Positions 24,483-34,426 of a DNA stretch of 64,000 bases are shown here, piece by piece. The position numbers were made by a program, and so were the translations under genes. Location: the NCBI RefSeq assembly GCF_013425525.1, contig NZ_JACCKA010000094.1, positions 10,435-74,434 of the forward strand, written 5' to 3'. A model generated the notes under the pieces. That model searched no databases. It was given only the letters and a program-made list of their open reading frames with translations, and was not told the origin of the DNA. Source of the stretch: Luteimonas salinisoli (GTDB lineage: Bacteria; Pseudomonadota; Gammaproteobacteria; Xanthomonadales; Xanthomonadaceae). Positions within the stretch are counted from its first letter, which is position 1; every line of letters begins with the position of its first letter.

Positions 24483-27400
24483 ATGTCCAATGCCCGGCAC
24501 CTGCTCGGCCACTGGCTGCGCCTGCGGCGGCGCCTGTGGCGCCTCGGGCGCAGCGCGTCGGCCAGGCCGGCAGCGGCCGAGCAGCCGCTGCGTTCGCCGC
24601 TGTTCAGCGCCGAGCAGATGGAGGCCCACGGCCGCGCCCTGGCGCGCGGCCACGTGCTGCTGGCGCACCCGGCCCCCGACCAGCTGCTGCCGCGACTGCG
24701 CGAGAACCACGACCTGCTCGACCGGGCCAACGCCCTGCTCGCGCGGATGGTGCAGGACGAGGTGCGCATCACCCCGGCGGGCGAGTGGCTGCTCGACAAC
24801 TTCTATCTGATCGAGGAGCAGGTCCGCACCGCGCGCCGCCACCTGCCGCGCAACTACAGCCGCGAACTGCCGGTCCTGGCGCACGGCTCGGGCCCGGGCG
24901 TGCCGCGGGTGTACCACCTGGCGATGGAAGCGGTGGCGCACGGCGACGGGCGCATCGACGCCGAGGCCATGACCCGCTTCGTCGCCGCGTACCAGTCGCT
25001 GGCGCCGCTGACCATCGGCGAACTGTGGGCGATCCCGATCATGCTGCGCCTGGCGGTGATCGAGAACCTGCGACGCATGGCGGCGCGGGTGATGCACGAC
25101 GGTACCGAGCGCCGCGAGGCCGCCGATTGGGCGCGCCTGCTCAACGAGACCGCCGCCCACCGGCCGACCGACGTGGTGCTGGTGGTCGCCGACCTCGCGC
25201 GTTCGCAGCGCGCGGTGACCGGCGCCTTCGTGGCCGAACTCGCGCGCGGCGTGCAGGGGCGCAGCGTCGCTCTGGCGATGCCGATGAACTGGATCGAGCA
25301 GTGGGTCGAGCACAGCGGCCGGACCGTCGAAGCGCTGGTCCAGGCCGAGACCCAGCAGCAGGCGGCCGACCAGGTCTCGGTGAGCAACAGCATCGCCAGC
25401 CTGCGCCTGCTCGCGACCATCGACTGGCGCGAGTTCGTCGAGAACCTGAGCGTGGTGGAGCGGACCCTGCGCGAGGACCCGCACGGCACCTACGCGCTGA
25501 TGGACTTCGCCACCCGCGACAGCTACCGGCATGCCCTGGAGCGGATCGCGCGCCGCAGCGGCATCGACGAGATCGCCGTGGCGCGCGCCATCCTGGACCT
25601 GGCGCGGGAACACGCCCGGGCCCGCGACACCCGCGCCCACGTCGGCCACTACCTGGTGGGGGACGGCCACGCGCTGGCGTGCGCGGCGGTCTCGGCGATG
25701 GAAGGCGCGCGCGCCGTGCGGGCGCCGCCTGCGACCATCCCGCTGCCGGCCTACCTGCTGCCGATCGCCGCGGCGGTGGCGTTCTTCGCCTCGGGGCTGC
25801 TGTCGGCGTTCGACGGCGCGCTGCCCGGCGGCGCGCTGCCGTGGCTGCTGGCGGCGCTGGCGATCGTGGTGTTCAGCGAGCTCGGCATCGCCCTGACCAA
25901 CTGGCTGGCGACGGTGCTGGTGCCGCCGCGCCCGCTGCCGCGAATGGATTTCTCGCGCGGCATGCCGCGCGCCACGCGCACCCTGGTGGCGGTGCCGAGC
26001 ATGATCGGCACCGCGGCGGCGGTCGACAGCCTGATCGAGGGGCTGGAGGTGCGCTTCCTCGCCAACCGCGACCCCTACCTGCACTTCGCCCTGCTGACCG
26101 ACTTCCTGGATGCCGACCACGAGCTGGTCCCGGAGGAGCAGGCGGTGCTCGACCACGCGGTGCGCCAGATCGACCGGCTCAACGCGCGCTACGCGCCCGA
26201 ACACGGCGGCCGGTTCTTCCTGCTGCACCGCGCGCGGCGCTGGAACGCGGGCGAACGCAGCTGGATCGGCCCGGAACGCAAGCGCGGCAAGCTGGCGGCG
26301 CTCAACCGGCTGCTGCGCGGCGCGGCGCCCGAGCAGGACTTCATGCGCACCGCCGGCAACCTGGCGATGCTCGGCAACGTCCGCTACGTGATCACCCTGG
26401 ACACCGACACCCGCCTGCCGCGCGATGCCGCGCGCGAGTTCGCCGCGACCATGGCGCATCCGCTCAACCGCCCGCGCTTCGACGAGCGGCGGCGCCGGGT
26501 CACGCGCGGCTACGGGATCCTGCAGCCCGCCATCGGCAGCAGCATGGGACCGGGGCGCAGCACCCGCTATGCGCGCCTGTTCGGCAGCGAACCCGGCATC
26601 GATCCGTACACGCGCACGGTGTCCGACGTCTACCAGGACCTGTTCGGCGAGGGCTCGTTCGTCGGCAAGGGGATCTATGACGTCGACGCGTTCGAGTACG
26701 CGCTCGCGGACCGCTTTCCCGACAACAGCATCCTCAGCCACGACCTGCTGGAGGGCTGCTACGCCCGCGCCGGGCTGGTCAGCGACGTGCAGCTGTTCGA
26801 GGATCCGCCGGCGCGCTATGCCGCCGACGTGAAGCGCCGTCACCGCTGGATCCGCGGCGACTGGCAGCTGCTGCCCTGGCTGTTGCCGTGGGTGCCGCGC
26901 GCCAGCGGCGGCTTCGAGCGCAATCCCCTGTCCTGGCTGTCGCGCGGCAAGCTGCTGGACAACCTGCGCCGCAGCCTGGTACCGGCGGCGGCGACCGCGC
27001 TGCTGGTGACCGGCTGGGCGCTGCTGCCGGCGCCGCTGGCGTGGACCGCCTGGCTGCTGGGCCTGTGGCTGCTGCCGGTGCTGATCCCGGCGGCGCGCAA
27101 CGTGCTGGCGCGGCCGCCGGACATGGCGCTGGAACCGCACCTGCTGCAGGTGGGCCGCGCCGCCGCCCGCCAGCTGCAGGCCGCACTGGTCAATCTCGCC
27201 TGCCTTCCCTACGAGGCCTGGTTCAGCCTCGATGCGGCGGCACGCAGCCTGTGGCGGATGACGCTCAGCCGCCGGCGCCTGCTGCAGTGGAGCCCGTCGA
27301 GCGAGGTCGAACGCAATCTCGATCGCGACGCCCTTGGTGAGCTGCGCAGCATGTGGGTCGCACCCGCGTTCGCGGCGGTGGTGACGCTGCTGCTGATACG

Positions 27401-30400
27401 GCTCAACCCGGGCGCGCTGTGGGTCGCCGCGCCGCTGCTGGCCTGGTGGGCGGCCGCGCCGCTGCTGATGACCTGGCTGGGCCGCACGCCGCCGCCGCGG
27501 CGCGCGCGGCTCTCCGCTTCGCAGCTGGATTTCCTGGGCCGGCTGGCGCGGCGCACCTGGGCCTTCTTCGAGGTCCACGTGCGTGCCGAGGACCACTGGC
27601 TGCCGCCGGACAACGTCCAGGAGCACCCGGTGGCGGCGATCGCCCACCGCACCTCGCCGACCAACATCGGCCTGTCGATGCTGGCGAACCTCGCGGCCTG
27701 GGACTTCGGCTACCTGCAGGCGGAGGCGGTGATGGAGCGCACCCGCCTCACCCTGGGCACGCTGGACGCCCTGGCCCGCCATCGCGGCCATTTCTACAAC
27801 TGGTACGACACCCGGACCCTGCAGCCGCTGCCGCCGCGCTACATCTCCACCGTGGACAGCGGCAACCTGGCCGGACACCTGCTGACCCTGCGCCAGGGCC
27901 TGCTGGGGCTGCTCGACGCGCCGCTGCTCGCGCCGGCGACGTTCGACGGGCTGGCCGACACCCTCGGTGTGCTGCGCGAGCAGGAGCGGCCGGTGGCCGG
28001 CGACGGCACGGACGGCCTGGACGCCCTGCTCGATGCGTTCCAGGCGCAGCTCGCCGCGTTGCGCGCGTCGCCGCCGGCCGACGCCGCCGCAGCCTCCAGC
28101 GCTCTGGTCGGCCTGGGCCTGCAGGCCGAAGCGATCGCGGCGGCGTGGCCGCACCCGGCCGACGAGGGCGCGGAGGAAGGTGCGCTCGTCCCGGACTGGC
28201 CGCAGGCGCTGCTGCGCGCTTGCCGCGCCGCCTGTGCGGCGCTGGACGCATTCGCGCCGTGGCCATGGATGGCCGGCGACGCCGCCGCGGGGGGCATTCC
28301 CACCCTGCGCCAGCTGCGCGACCGCAGCAGCGACCCGCTGGCGCGGGTGCGCGCCGGCGACCGGATCCTGGAGCTGGAAGCCCTCGCGCACCGCGTCGGC
28401 CAGTACGCGCTGATGGAGTACGGCTTCCTCTACGACCGCAGCCGCCACCTGCTGGCGATCGGCTACGACGTCGAGGAGCGCCGGCTCGACAACGGCTACT
28501 ACGACCTGCTCGCCTCCGAGGCCCGGCTGGGCAGCTTCGTCGCAATCGCCCAGGGCCAGCTGCCCAAGGACACCTGGTTCGCGCTCGGGCGCCTGCTGAC
28601 CGAGGTCGACGGCCGCGCCGCGCTGCTGTCCTGGAGCGGCTCGATGTTCGAGTACCTGATGCCGCAGCTGGTGATGCCGAGCTATCCCGACACCCTGCTG
28701 GCGCAGACCAGCCGGCATGCGGTCGAAGCGCAGATCGGCTACGGGCGCCAGCGCGGCGTGCCGTGGGGGATCTCCGAATGCGGCTACAACACGGTCGATG
28801 CGCGGATGAACTACCAGTACCGCGCGTTCGGCGTCCCCGGGCTGGGGCTCAAGCGCGGACTGGCCCAGGACCTGGTGATCGCGCCCTACGCCAGCATGAT
28901 GGCGTTGATGGTGGCGCCGGAAGAGGCCAGCCAGAACCTGCAGCGCCTGGCCGGCCTGGGCTTCGGCGGCGAGTTCGGCCTGTACGAGGCGATCGACTAC
29001 ACACCGGCGCGGGTGCCGCGCGGCCAGGACCACGCGGTGGTGCGCTCGTTCATGGCGCATCACCAGGGCATGGGCCTGCTCTCGATGGCCTACCTGCTGC
29101 GCGGGCGGCCGATGCAGAAGCGCTTCGCCGCCGATCCGCAGTTCCAGGCGACCCTGCTGCTGCTGCAGGAGCGCGTGCCCCATACCGGCGTGTTCCATCC
29201 CCACGAGGCCGAGGCCGGCGCGCGCGTGGTGGTGGAGACGTCCGAGACCCGCCTGCGCGTGTTCCGCAACCCGGATACCTCGCGGCCGGCGGTGCAGATG
29301 CTCTCCAACGGCCGCTTCCACGGCCTGTTCACCGCCGCCGGCGGCGGCGGCATCCGGCTGCGCGACATGGCGGTGACGCGGTGGCGCGAGGACGCCACCC
29401 GCGACCACTGGGGCAGCTTCTGCTACCTGCGCGACGTCGGCAGCGGCGGCTTCTGGTCGGCCGCGCACCAGCCGACCTGCGTGCCGGTCAAGCACTACGA
29501 GGCGATCTTCTCCGACGCCAAGGCCGAGTATCGCGGCCGCAGGCTGGGTTTCGACACCCACATGGAGATCGCGATCTCGGCCGAGGACGACATCGAGCTG
29601 CGCCGCCTGCGCGTGTCCAACCGCTCGCGACGCGCGCGGACCATCGAGATCACCACCTACGCCGAGGTGGTGCTGGCGCCGGCGGCGGCCGACGAGGCGC
29701 ACCCGGCCTTCGGCAACCTGTTCGTCCAGACCGAGCTGCTGGCCGGCAAGCAGGCGTTGCTGGCCACGCGGCGCCCGCGCTCGCACGCCGACGCCACGCC
29801 TTGGATGTTCCACCTGGCGGCGGTGCACGATGCCGACATCGCCGCGATCTCCTACGAGACCGACCGCGCGCGCTTCATCGGCCGCGGCAACACCGTGCGC
29901 GCGCCGGCGGCGCTGGCCTCGCTCGAGGAACTGTCCGGCACGGTGGGCTCGGTGCTCGATCCCATCGTCGCGATCCGCTGCCGGATCGAGCTGGCGCCCG
30001 GACAGACCGCGATCGTCGACCTGGTCACCGGCGTCGCCGGCGAGCGCGACGGCTGCACCGCGCTGATCGACAAGTACCGCGACCGGCGCCTGGCCGACCG
30101 GGTCTTCGACCTGGCCTGGACCCACAGCCAGGTGGTGCGCCGCCAGATCAACGCCTCGCAGGCGGACGCGCAGCTGTACGAGCGGCTGGCCGGCCTGATC
30201 GTCTACGCCCACCCGCTGCTGCGCGCCGACAGCGCGGTGCTGCTGCAGAATCGCCGCGGCCAGTCCGGCCTGTGGGGACACTCGATTTCCGGCGACCTGC
30301 CGATCGTGCTGGTGCGCATCGCCGACTCGGCCAACATCGCGCTGGTGCGGCAGATGGTGCAGGCGCACGCGTACTGGCGGTTGAAGGGCCTCAACGTCGA

Positions 30401-33248
30401 TCTGGTGATCTGGAACGAGGACAACGCCGGCTACCGCCAGGAGCTGCAGGAGCGGATTCTCGGCCTGGTCTCCACCGGGCCCGAGGGAGGGATGCTGGAC
30501 CGGCCGGGCGGCGTGTTCGTGCGCATGGCGCAGCAGATCCAGCAGGAGGACCGCATCCTGCTGCAGGCCGCGGCGCGGGTGATCGTCGGCGACGAGCACG
30601 GCACCCTGGAGGCGCAGGTCGGGCGCAGCATCCCTCCGCAACGCGCGCCACCGCTGCTGCACCCCGCCGGGACGGTCGCCGAGACCGCCCGGAGCGCGCG
30701 GGCCGCCGTGGCCGCTGCGTCCGCGCCATCGCCGCAGGCGCCGATGCCGCCGTGGCCGTCGCTGGTGGCGACGGACGACGACGATCCCTGGCCGTTCGAC
30801 CCCGCCGCCGACGCGGTGATGCTCGACAACGGCACCGGCGCGTTCTCCGCCGACGGGCGCGAATACCTGATCGCGCTGCCCGCCGGTGCCGCCACGCCGG
30901 CGCCGTGGTGCAACGTACTGGCCAACGATCGCTTCGGCACCGTGCTCAGCGAGAGCGCCGCGGGCTACACCTGGGCCGGCAACGCGCACGGATTCCGCCT
31001 GACCCCCTGGCACAACGACCCGGTGGCCGATACCGGCGGCGAGGCGCTGTACCTGCGCGACGAGGAGAGCGGGCTGGTCTGGTCGCCGCAGCCGCTGCCC
31101 TGCCGCGGCGGCGGCGAATACCGCACCCGCCACGGCTTCGGCTACAGCGTGTATTCCCACGTCGAGGACGGCATCGCCAGCGAGCTGTGGGTCTACGTGG
31201 CCCCGCGCGACGCGATCAAGTTCTCGGTACTCAGGCTGCGCAATCTGTCGGGGCGCGAGCGGCGGCTGTCGGCGACCGCCTACGTCGAGTGGGTGCTCGG
31301 CGACCTGCGCCGCAACTCGCTGCTGCACATCGTCAGCGCCGTGGACGAGGCCAGCGGCGCGCTGACCGCGCGCAACCCCTACAGTCCCGAATCCGGCGGG
31401 CGCGTGGCCTTCCTCGATGCCGATACCGGGACCGGCAAGCGCGCCTTCACCGCCGACCGCACCGAGTTCATCGGCCGCAACGGCAGCCTCGCCGCCCCGG
31501 CGGCGCTGCGCAACGCCAGCCTGTCCGGTCGGCTCGGCGCTGCGCTCGATCCCTGCGCGGCGCTTCAGGTGCCGGTGACGCTGGCCCCCGGCCAGGCGTC
31601 GGAGACGATCTTCCGGCTCGGTGCGGGGGACGATGCCGACGACGCGTCCCGGCTGGCGCTGCGCAGCAGGGGCGCCCGCGTGGCGCACGAGGCGCTGGCC
31701 GAGGTCCGCAGGCACTGGGAGCGCATCCTGGGCACGGTGCAGGTGGAGACGCCCGAGCCGGAACTGGACGTGCTGGCCAACGGCTGGCTGCTGTACCAGA
31801 CCCTCGGCTGCCGGCACCTGGCGCGCAGCGGCTACTACCAGTCGGGCGGCGCGTTCGGCTTCCGCGACCAGCTGCAGGACACCATGGCCACCGTGCACGT
31901 GGCGCCGGAGACCACCCGCGCGCACCTGCTGGCCAGCGCCGCGCACCAGTTCCCCCAGGGCGACGTGCTGCACTGGTGGCACCCGCCCGGCGATCGCGGC
32001 GTGCGCACGCGCTGTTCCGACGACTACCTGTGGCTGCCGCTGGCGGTGTGTCGCTACCTGGAAGCGACCGGCGACACCGGGGTGCTGGACGAGCACGCCC
32101 CCTACATCGAGGGCCGGCTGGTGAGCCCCGACGAGGAGTCGTACTACGACCTGCCGGTGCCGTCGCGGCTGCGCGAGCCGCTGTACACGCATTGCGTGCG
32201 CGCACTGCGCCGCGGCATGCGGCTGCGCGGGGAGCGCGGCCTGCCGCTGATCGGCACCGGCGACTGGAACGACGGCATGAACCGCGTCGGCGACGCCGGC
32301 CGTGGCGAGAGCGTCTGGCTGGGGTTCTTCCTGGCGACCGCGCTGCAGCGCTTCGCCGCGGTGGCGCACGCGCGCGGCGACGACGCGTTCGCGAAGGAAT
32401 GCGCGGCCGCGCGCGGGGAGCTCGCGCGCAACCTCGACGCCCACGCCTGGGACGGCGACTGGTACCGGCGCGCCTGGTTCGACGACGGCACTCCGCTGGG
32501 ATCGGCGCAGAACGAGGAATGCCGCATCGATTCGATCTCGCAGAGCTGGGCGGTGCTCTCCGGAGTCGCCGATCCGGCGCGGGCGCGTCAGGCGATGGAC
32601 GCGCTGGATCGCCACCTGGTGCGCCGCGAGGCCGGGCTGGTGCAGCTGCTCGACCCGCCGTTCGACCGCATCGTCCAGGACCCCGGCTACATCCGCGGCT
32701 ACGTCCCCGGCGTGCGCGAGAACGGCGGCCAGTACACCCACGCCGCGGTCTGGGCGGCGATGGCCTTCGCCCGGCTGGGCGACGGCGAGCGCGCCTGGGA
32801 GCTGGCGCGGATGATCAACCCGGTGGGCCACGCCCGCGACGCCGAGGCGGTGGAACGCTACAAGGTGGAACCGTACGTGATGGCGGCCGACGTCTACGGC
32901 GTGGCGCCGCACGTCGGCCGCGGCGGCTGGACCTGGTACACCGGCTCGGCCGGCTGGATGTACCGGCTGCTGACCGAATCGTTACTCGGTCTCGAGCGTC
33001 GCGGCGACGCGCTGCGACTGGCGCCATGCGTTCCCGCCGGCTGGCGCGGATATCGCCTGAGCTACCGCTTCGGTCGCAGCCTGTACCGGATCGAGGTCGT
33101 CTGCGTCGATGCCCCGGCCGCCGGCCATGCCGCCGCGACCGCGCGTCTCCTGCTCGACGGCGCCGAGCAGCCGTCGACCTGGATCGCGCTGCTCGACGAC
33201 GGCGCCGAGCATCGCGCCGAACTGCACTGGCCCAGGCCGCGGCAGTGA
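24483..33248 (+). CDS. ndvB: Cyclic beta-1,2-glucan synthase (NdvB/ChvB type)
   Basis: Giant membrane enzyme of 2,921 residues that makes cyclic osmoregulated periplasmic beta-1,2-glucan from UDP-glucose. Order of parts: an N-terminal cytosolic region, membrane segments near residues 420-480, a GT84 glycosyltransferase domain (ITLDTDTRLP and RRHRWIRGDWQ), more membrane helices near residues 835-880 and 960-1000, a glycoamylase-like region (NIGLSMLANLAAWDFGYL), two carbohydrate-binding beta-sandwich regions, and a C-terminal GH94 phosphorylase domain with the catalytic Asp in GTGDWNDGMN. All modules are present. It overlaps a small downstream gene by GTGA. In Xanthomonas such a gene affects virulence and osmotic adaptation; here that is inference. 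Confidence 0.94.
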   Translation: MSNARHLLGHWLRLRRRLWRLGRSASARPAAAEQPLRSPLFSAEQMEAHGRALARGHVLLAHPAPDQLLPRLRENHDLLDRANALLARMVQDEVRITPAGEWLLDNFYLIEEQVRTARRHLPRNYSRELPVLAHGSGPGVPRVYHLAMEAVAHGDGRIDAEAMTRFVAAYQSLAPLTIGELWAIPIMLRLAVIENLRRMAARVMHDGTERREAADWARLLNETAAHRPTDVVLVVADLARSQRAVTGAFVAELARGVQGRSVALAMPMNWIEQWVEHSGRTVEALVQAETQQQAADQVSVSNSIASLRLLATIDWREFVENLSVVERTLREDPHGTYALMDFATRDSYRHALERIARRSGIDEIAVARAILDLAREHARARDTRAHVGHYLVGDGHALACAAVSAMEGARAVRAPPATIPLPAYLLPIAAAVAFFASGLLSAFDGALPGGALPWLLAALAIVVFSELGIALTNWLATVLVPPRPLPRMDFSRGMPRATRTLVAVPSMIGTAAAVDSLIEGLEVRFLANRDPYLHFALLTDFLDADHELVPEEQAVLDHAVRQIDRLNARYAPEHGGRFFLLHRARRWNAGERSWIGPERKRGKLAALNRLLRGAAPEQDFMRTAGNLAMLGNVRYVITLDTDTRLPRDAAREFAATMAHPLNRPRFDERRRRVTRGYGILQPAIGSSMGPGRSTRYARLFGSEPGIDPYTRTVSDVYQDLFGEGSFVGKGIYDVDAFEYALADRFPDNSILSHDLLEGCYARAGLVSDVQLFEDPPARYAADVKRRHRWIRGDWQLLPWLLPWVPRASGGFERNPLSWLSRGKLLDNLRRSLVPAAATALLVTGWALLPAPLAWTAWLLGLWLLPVLIPAARNVLARPPDMALEPHLLQVGRAAARQLQAALVNLACLPYEAWFSLDAAARSLWRMTLSRRRLLQWSPSSEVERNLDRDALGELRSMWVAPAFAAVVTLLLIRLNPGALWVAAPLLAWWAAAPLLMTWLGRTPPPRRARLSASQLDFLGRLARRTWAFFEVHVRAEDHWLPPDNVQEHPVAAIAHRTSPTNIGLSMLANLAAWDFGYLQAEAVMERTRLTLGTLDALARHRGHFYNWYDTRTLQPLPPRYISTVDSGNLAGHLLTLRQGLLGLLDAPLLAPATFDGLADTLGVLREQERPVAGDGTDGLDALLDAFQAQLAALRASPPADAAAASSALVGLGLQAEAIAAAWPHPADEGAEEGALVPDWPQALLRACRAACAALDAFAPWPWMAGDAAAGGIPTLRQLRDRSSDPLARVRAGDRILELEALAHRVGQYALMEYGFLYDRSRHLLAIGYDVEERRLDNGYYDLLASEARLGSFVAIAQGQLPKDTWFALGRLLTEVDGRAALLSWSGSMFEYLMPQLVMPSYPDTLLAQTSRHAVEAQIGYGRQRGVPWGISECGYNTVDARMNYQYRAFGVPGLGLKRGLAQDLVIAPYASMMALMVAPEEASQNLQRLAGLGFGGEFGLYEAIDYTPARVPRGQDHAVVRSFMAHHQGMGLLSMAYLLRGRPMQKRFAADPQFQATLLLLQERVPHTGVFHPHEAEAGARVVVETSETRLRVFRNPDTSRPAVQMLSNGRFHGLFTAAGGGGIRLRDMAVTRWREDATRDHWGSFCYLRDVGSGGFWSAAHQPTCVPVKHYEAIFSDAKAEYRGRRLGFDTHMEIAISAEDDIELRRLRVSNRSRRARTIEITTYAEVVLAPAAADEAHPAFGNLFVQTELLAGKQALLATRRPRSHADATPWMFHLAAVHDADIAAISYETDRARFIGRGNTVRAPAALASLEELSGTVGSVLDPIVAIRCRIELAPGQTAIVDLVTGVAGERDGCTALIDKYRDRRLADRVFDLAWTHSQVVRRQINASQADAQLYERLAGLIVYAHPLLRADSAVLLQNRRGQSGLWGHSISGDLPIVLVRIADSANIALVRQMVQAHAYWRLKGLNVDLVIWNEDNAGYRQELQERILGLVSTGPEGGMLDRPGGVFVRMAQQIQQEDRILLQAAARVIVGDEHGTLEAQVGRSIPPQRAPPLLHPAGTVAETARSARAAVAAASAPSPQAPMPPWPSLVATDDDDPWPFDPAADAVMLDNGTGAFSADGREYLIALPAGAATPAPWCNVLANDRFGTVLSESAAGYTWAGNAHGFRLTPWHNDPVADTGGEALYLRDEESGLVWSPQPLPCRGGGEYRTRHGFGYSVYSHVEDGIASELWVYVAPRDAIKFSVLRLRNLSGRERRLSATAYVEWVLGDLRRNSLLHIVSAVDEASGALTARNPYSPESGGRVAFLDADTGTGKRAFTADRTEFIGRNGSLAAPAALRNASLSGRLGAALDPCAALQVPVTLAPGQASETIFRLGAGDDADDASRLALRSRGARVAHEALAEVRRHWERILGTVQVETPEPELDVLANGWLLYQTLGCRHLARSGYYQSGGAFGFRDQLQDTMATVHVAPETTRAHLLASAAHQFPQGDVLHWWHPPGDRGVRTRCSDDYLWLPLAVCRYLEATGDTGVLDEHAPYIEGRLVSPDEESYYDLPVPSRLREPLYTHCVRALRRGMRLRGERGLPLIGTGDWNDGMNRVGDAGRGESVWLGFFLATALQRFAAVAHARGDDAFAKECAAARGELARNLDAHAWDGDWYRRAWFDDGTPLGSAQNEECRIDSISQSWAVLSGVADPARARQAMDALDRHLVRREAGLVQLLDPPFDRIVQDPGYIRGYVPGVRENGGQYTHAAVWAAMAFARLGDGERAWELARMINPVGHARDAEAVERYKVEPYVMAADVYGVAPHVGRGGWTWYTGSAGWMYRLLTESLLGLERRGDALRLAPCVPAGWRGYRLSYRFGRSLYRIEVVCVDAPAAGHAAATARLLLDGAEQPSTWIALLDDGAEHRAELHWPRPRQ

Positions 33249-33487
33249 TCCCGCGCGAGCAGCTCGACGCCGAACTCGACGCCCTGGAGCGGATGCTGCC
33301 GACGTGGCTGGAAAAGCTGCGCCATCCCGCGCAGTTCGCGCCCCAGTTCGAAGCCCTTGCCGGCCGGATCCTGGCGCAGGCCCATCCCGACGACCTGGCC
33401 CGCGCCCACGCCCGCATCGCCGCGATGCTGGCGACACAGCGCCCGCACGACGCCGGGGCCCGAGGCAAGGCTCGCCCCGACGCGTAG
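33245..33487 (+). CDS. Small uncharacterised protein coupled to ndvB
   Basis: Eighty-residue, probably all-helical soluble protein starting at a GTG that overlaps the ndvB stop as GTGA, so translation is likely coupled. It has no signal peptide or membrane segment; composition is rich in Ala, Arg and Leu with a tail of basic residues. No known family was recognised. The tight coupling is the main evidence that it is real and works with the glucan synthase. Confidence 0.6.
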   Translation: MIPREQLDAELDALERMLPTWLEKLRHPAQFAPQFEALAGRILAQAHPDDLARAHARIAAMLATQRPHDAGARGKARPDA

Positions 33488-33566
33488 GCCAGCGGGTCCC
33501 TGCCCCGAAAACCGCTCGCACCAGTCCCGCCTGGTGATCGATGGACCGAAGGCGTGCGGTGCCATC

Positions 33567-33631
33567 GGGCCGGGGGATGCGTGACAACCAAGCGAGTATC
33601 GGGGAGCGACTTGGCACGGATCCCCCGGCCC
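33567..33631. repeat. Type I hairpin, copy 1
   Basis: A 21-bp stem (GGGCCGGGGGATGCGTG... with ...CACGGATCCCCCGGCCC) with two mismatches, enclosing a 23-base loop that contains AGTATCGGGGAGCGA. The loop core is identical in all type I copies. Confidence 0.85.
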
Positions 33632-33710
33632 GCCCCCGGACGCATTTCCGGCAGTCCCGACCGACCGGCGTCCGCAGTTGCTCGAACGAGCGGTCCGAAG
33701 GCACCCGGGG

Positions 33711-33783
33711 CCATCGGGCGGGGGTGGCGCCGCAAGTCGCTCCCCGATACTCGCTTTGTTGCGACGCCACCCCCACCCGATGG
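33711..33783. repeat. Type II hairpin, copy 1
   Basis: A 19-bp stem (CCATCGGGCGGGGGTGGCG with CGCCACCCCCACCCGATGG) with one C-A mismatch. The loop contains the reverse complement of the type I loop core (TCGCTCCCCGATACT). The stem sequence is unrelated to type I. Confidence 0.85.
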
Positions 33784-33880
33784 AGCGACATTCGCCGGCG
33801 CTTCCAGAAAAGCAGGAGCCGACGCGGCGGGCCTTGCCCGCGACCCACGCTTTCCGGCCCGATCGCCGCGCCGTCTCCAG

Positions 33881-33949
33881 GCGGGCCGGGGGATGCGTGA
33901 CAACCAAGCGAGTATCGGGGAGCGACTTGTCACGTATCCCCCGGCCCGC
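33881..33949. repeat. Type I hairpin, copy 2
   Basis: Stem of about 23 bp with a single mismatch position: the right arm reads TTGTCACGTATCCCCC against GGGGGATGCGTGACAA on the left. The loop core is unchanged. Confidence 0.85.
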
Positions 33950-34026
33950 CCCCCGACGCATTCCCGGCAGCCCCGACCGACCGGCGTCCACAGTTGCTCG
34001 AACGAGCGGTCCGAAAGCACCTGGGG

Positions 34027-34099
34027 CCATCGGGTGGGGGTGGCGCCGCAAGTCGCTCCCCGATACTCGCTTTGTTGCGACGCCACCCCCACCCGATGG
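34027..34099. repeat. Type II hairpin, copy 2
   Basis: Same layout as the first type II copy, but the mismatched C is T here (GGGTGGGGG), so the 19-bp stem is fully paired. The loop core is unchanged. Confidence 0.85.
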
Positions 34100-34194
34100 A
34101 GCGACATTCGCCGGCGCTTCCAGAAAAGCAGGAGCCCACACGGCTGCACCTGGCCAGACCCACGCTTTCCGGCCCGATCGCCGCGCCGTCTCCA

Positions 34195-34263
34195 GCGGGC
34201 CGGGGGATGCGTGACAACCAAGCGAGTATCGGGGAGCGACTTGGCACGGATCCCCCGGCCCGC
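34195..34263. repeat. Type I hairpin, copy 3 (start of a truncated unit)
   Basis: Identical in layout to copy 1, including the TTGGCACGGATCCCCC right arm. The unit breaks off after about 75 bp (CGCCCCCGGACGCG), and no type II hairpin follows. Confidence 0.85.
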
Positions 34264-34426
34264 CCCCGGACGCGCTGCCGGCCCGGGTGCCGCTGGCCGG
34301 CACATGCGGACCACCGTCGCCGCGTCCGCACCGGACGCTGCCGTCACCACGGCCGGTGCGATTGGCGCGGCCCTTGCATGTCGAGGGTATCGGGGCGCGG
34401 GTGCGCCCGCTGCCTCGGGACTTGGC

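Larger units (their letters stand above)
33488..34426. repeat. Gene-free region holding a tandem array of large hairpins (about 315-bp period)
   Basis: Two nearly full units and one partial unit repeat with starts (CGGGGGATGC) at 33571, 33887 and 34201, i.e. periods of 316 and 314 bp. Each full unit contains a type I hairpin, about 80 bp with a GCTCGAACGAGC palindrome, a type II hairpin, and about 100 bp ending in GATCGCCGCGCCGTCTCCAG. The array is preceded at 33540-33570 by a fragment matching the sequence just before a type II hairpin, joined directly to type I, as if by recombination. Open frames across the array are repeat translations and show no coding signature. From 34264 to 34426 nothing else is recognised. 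Confidence 0.85.

Noticed and set aside
33567-34263. Integron attC sites for the large hairpins
   Set aside because: No RYYYAAC/GTTRRRY core sites at the hairpin ends, no gene cassettes between copies and no integrase nearby.
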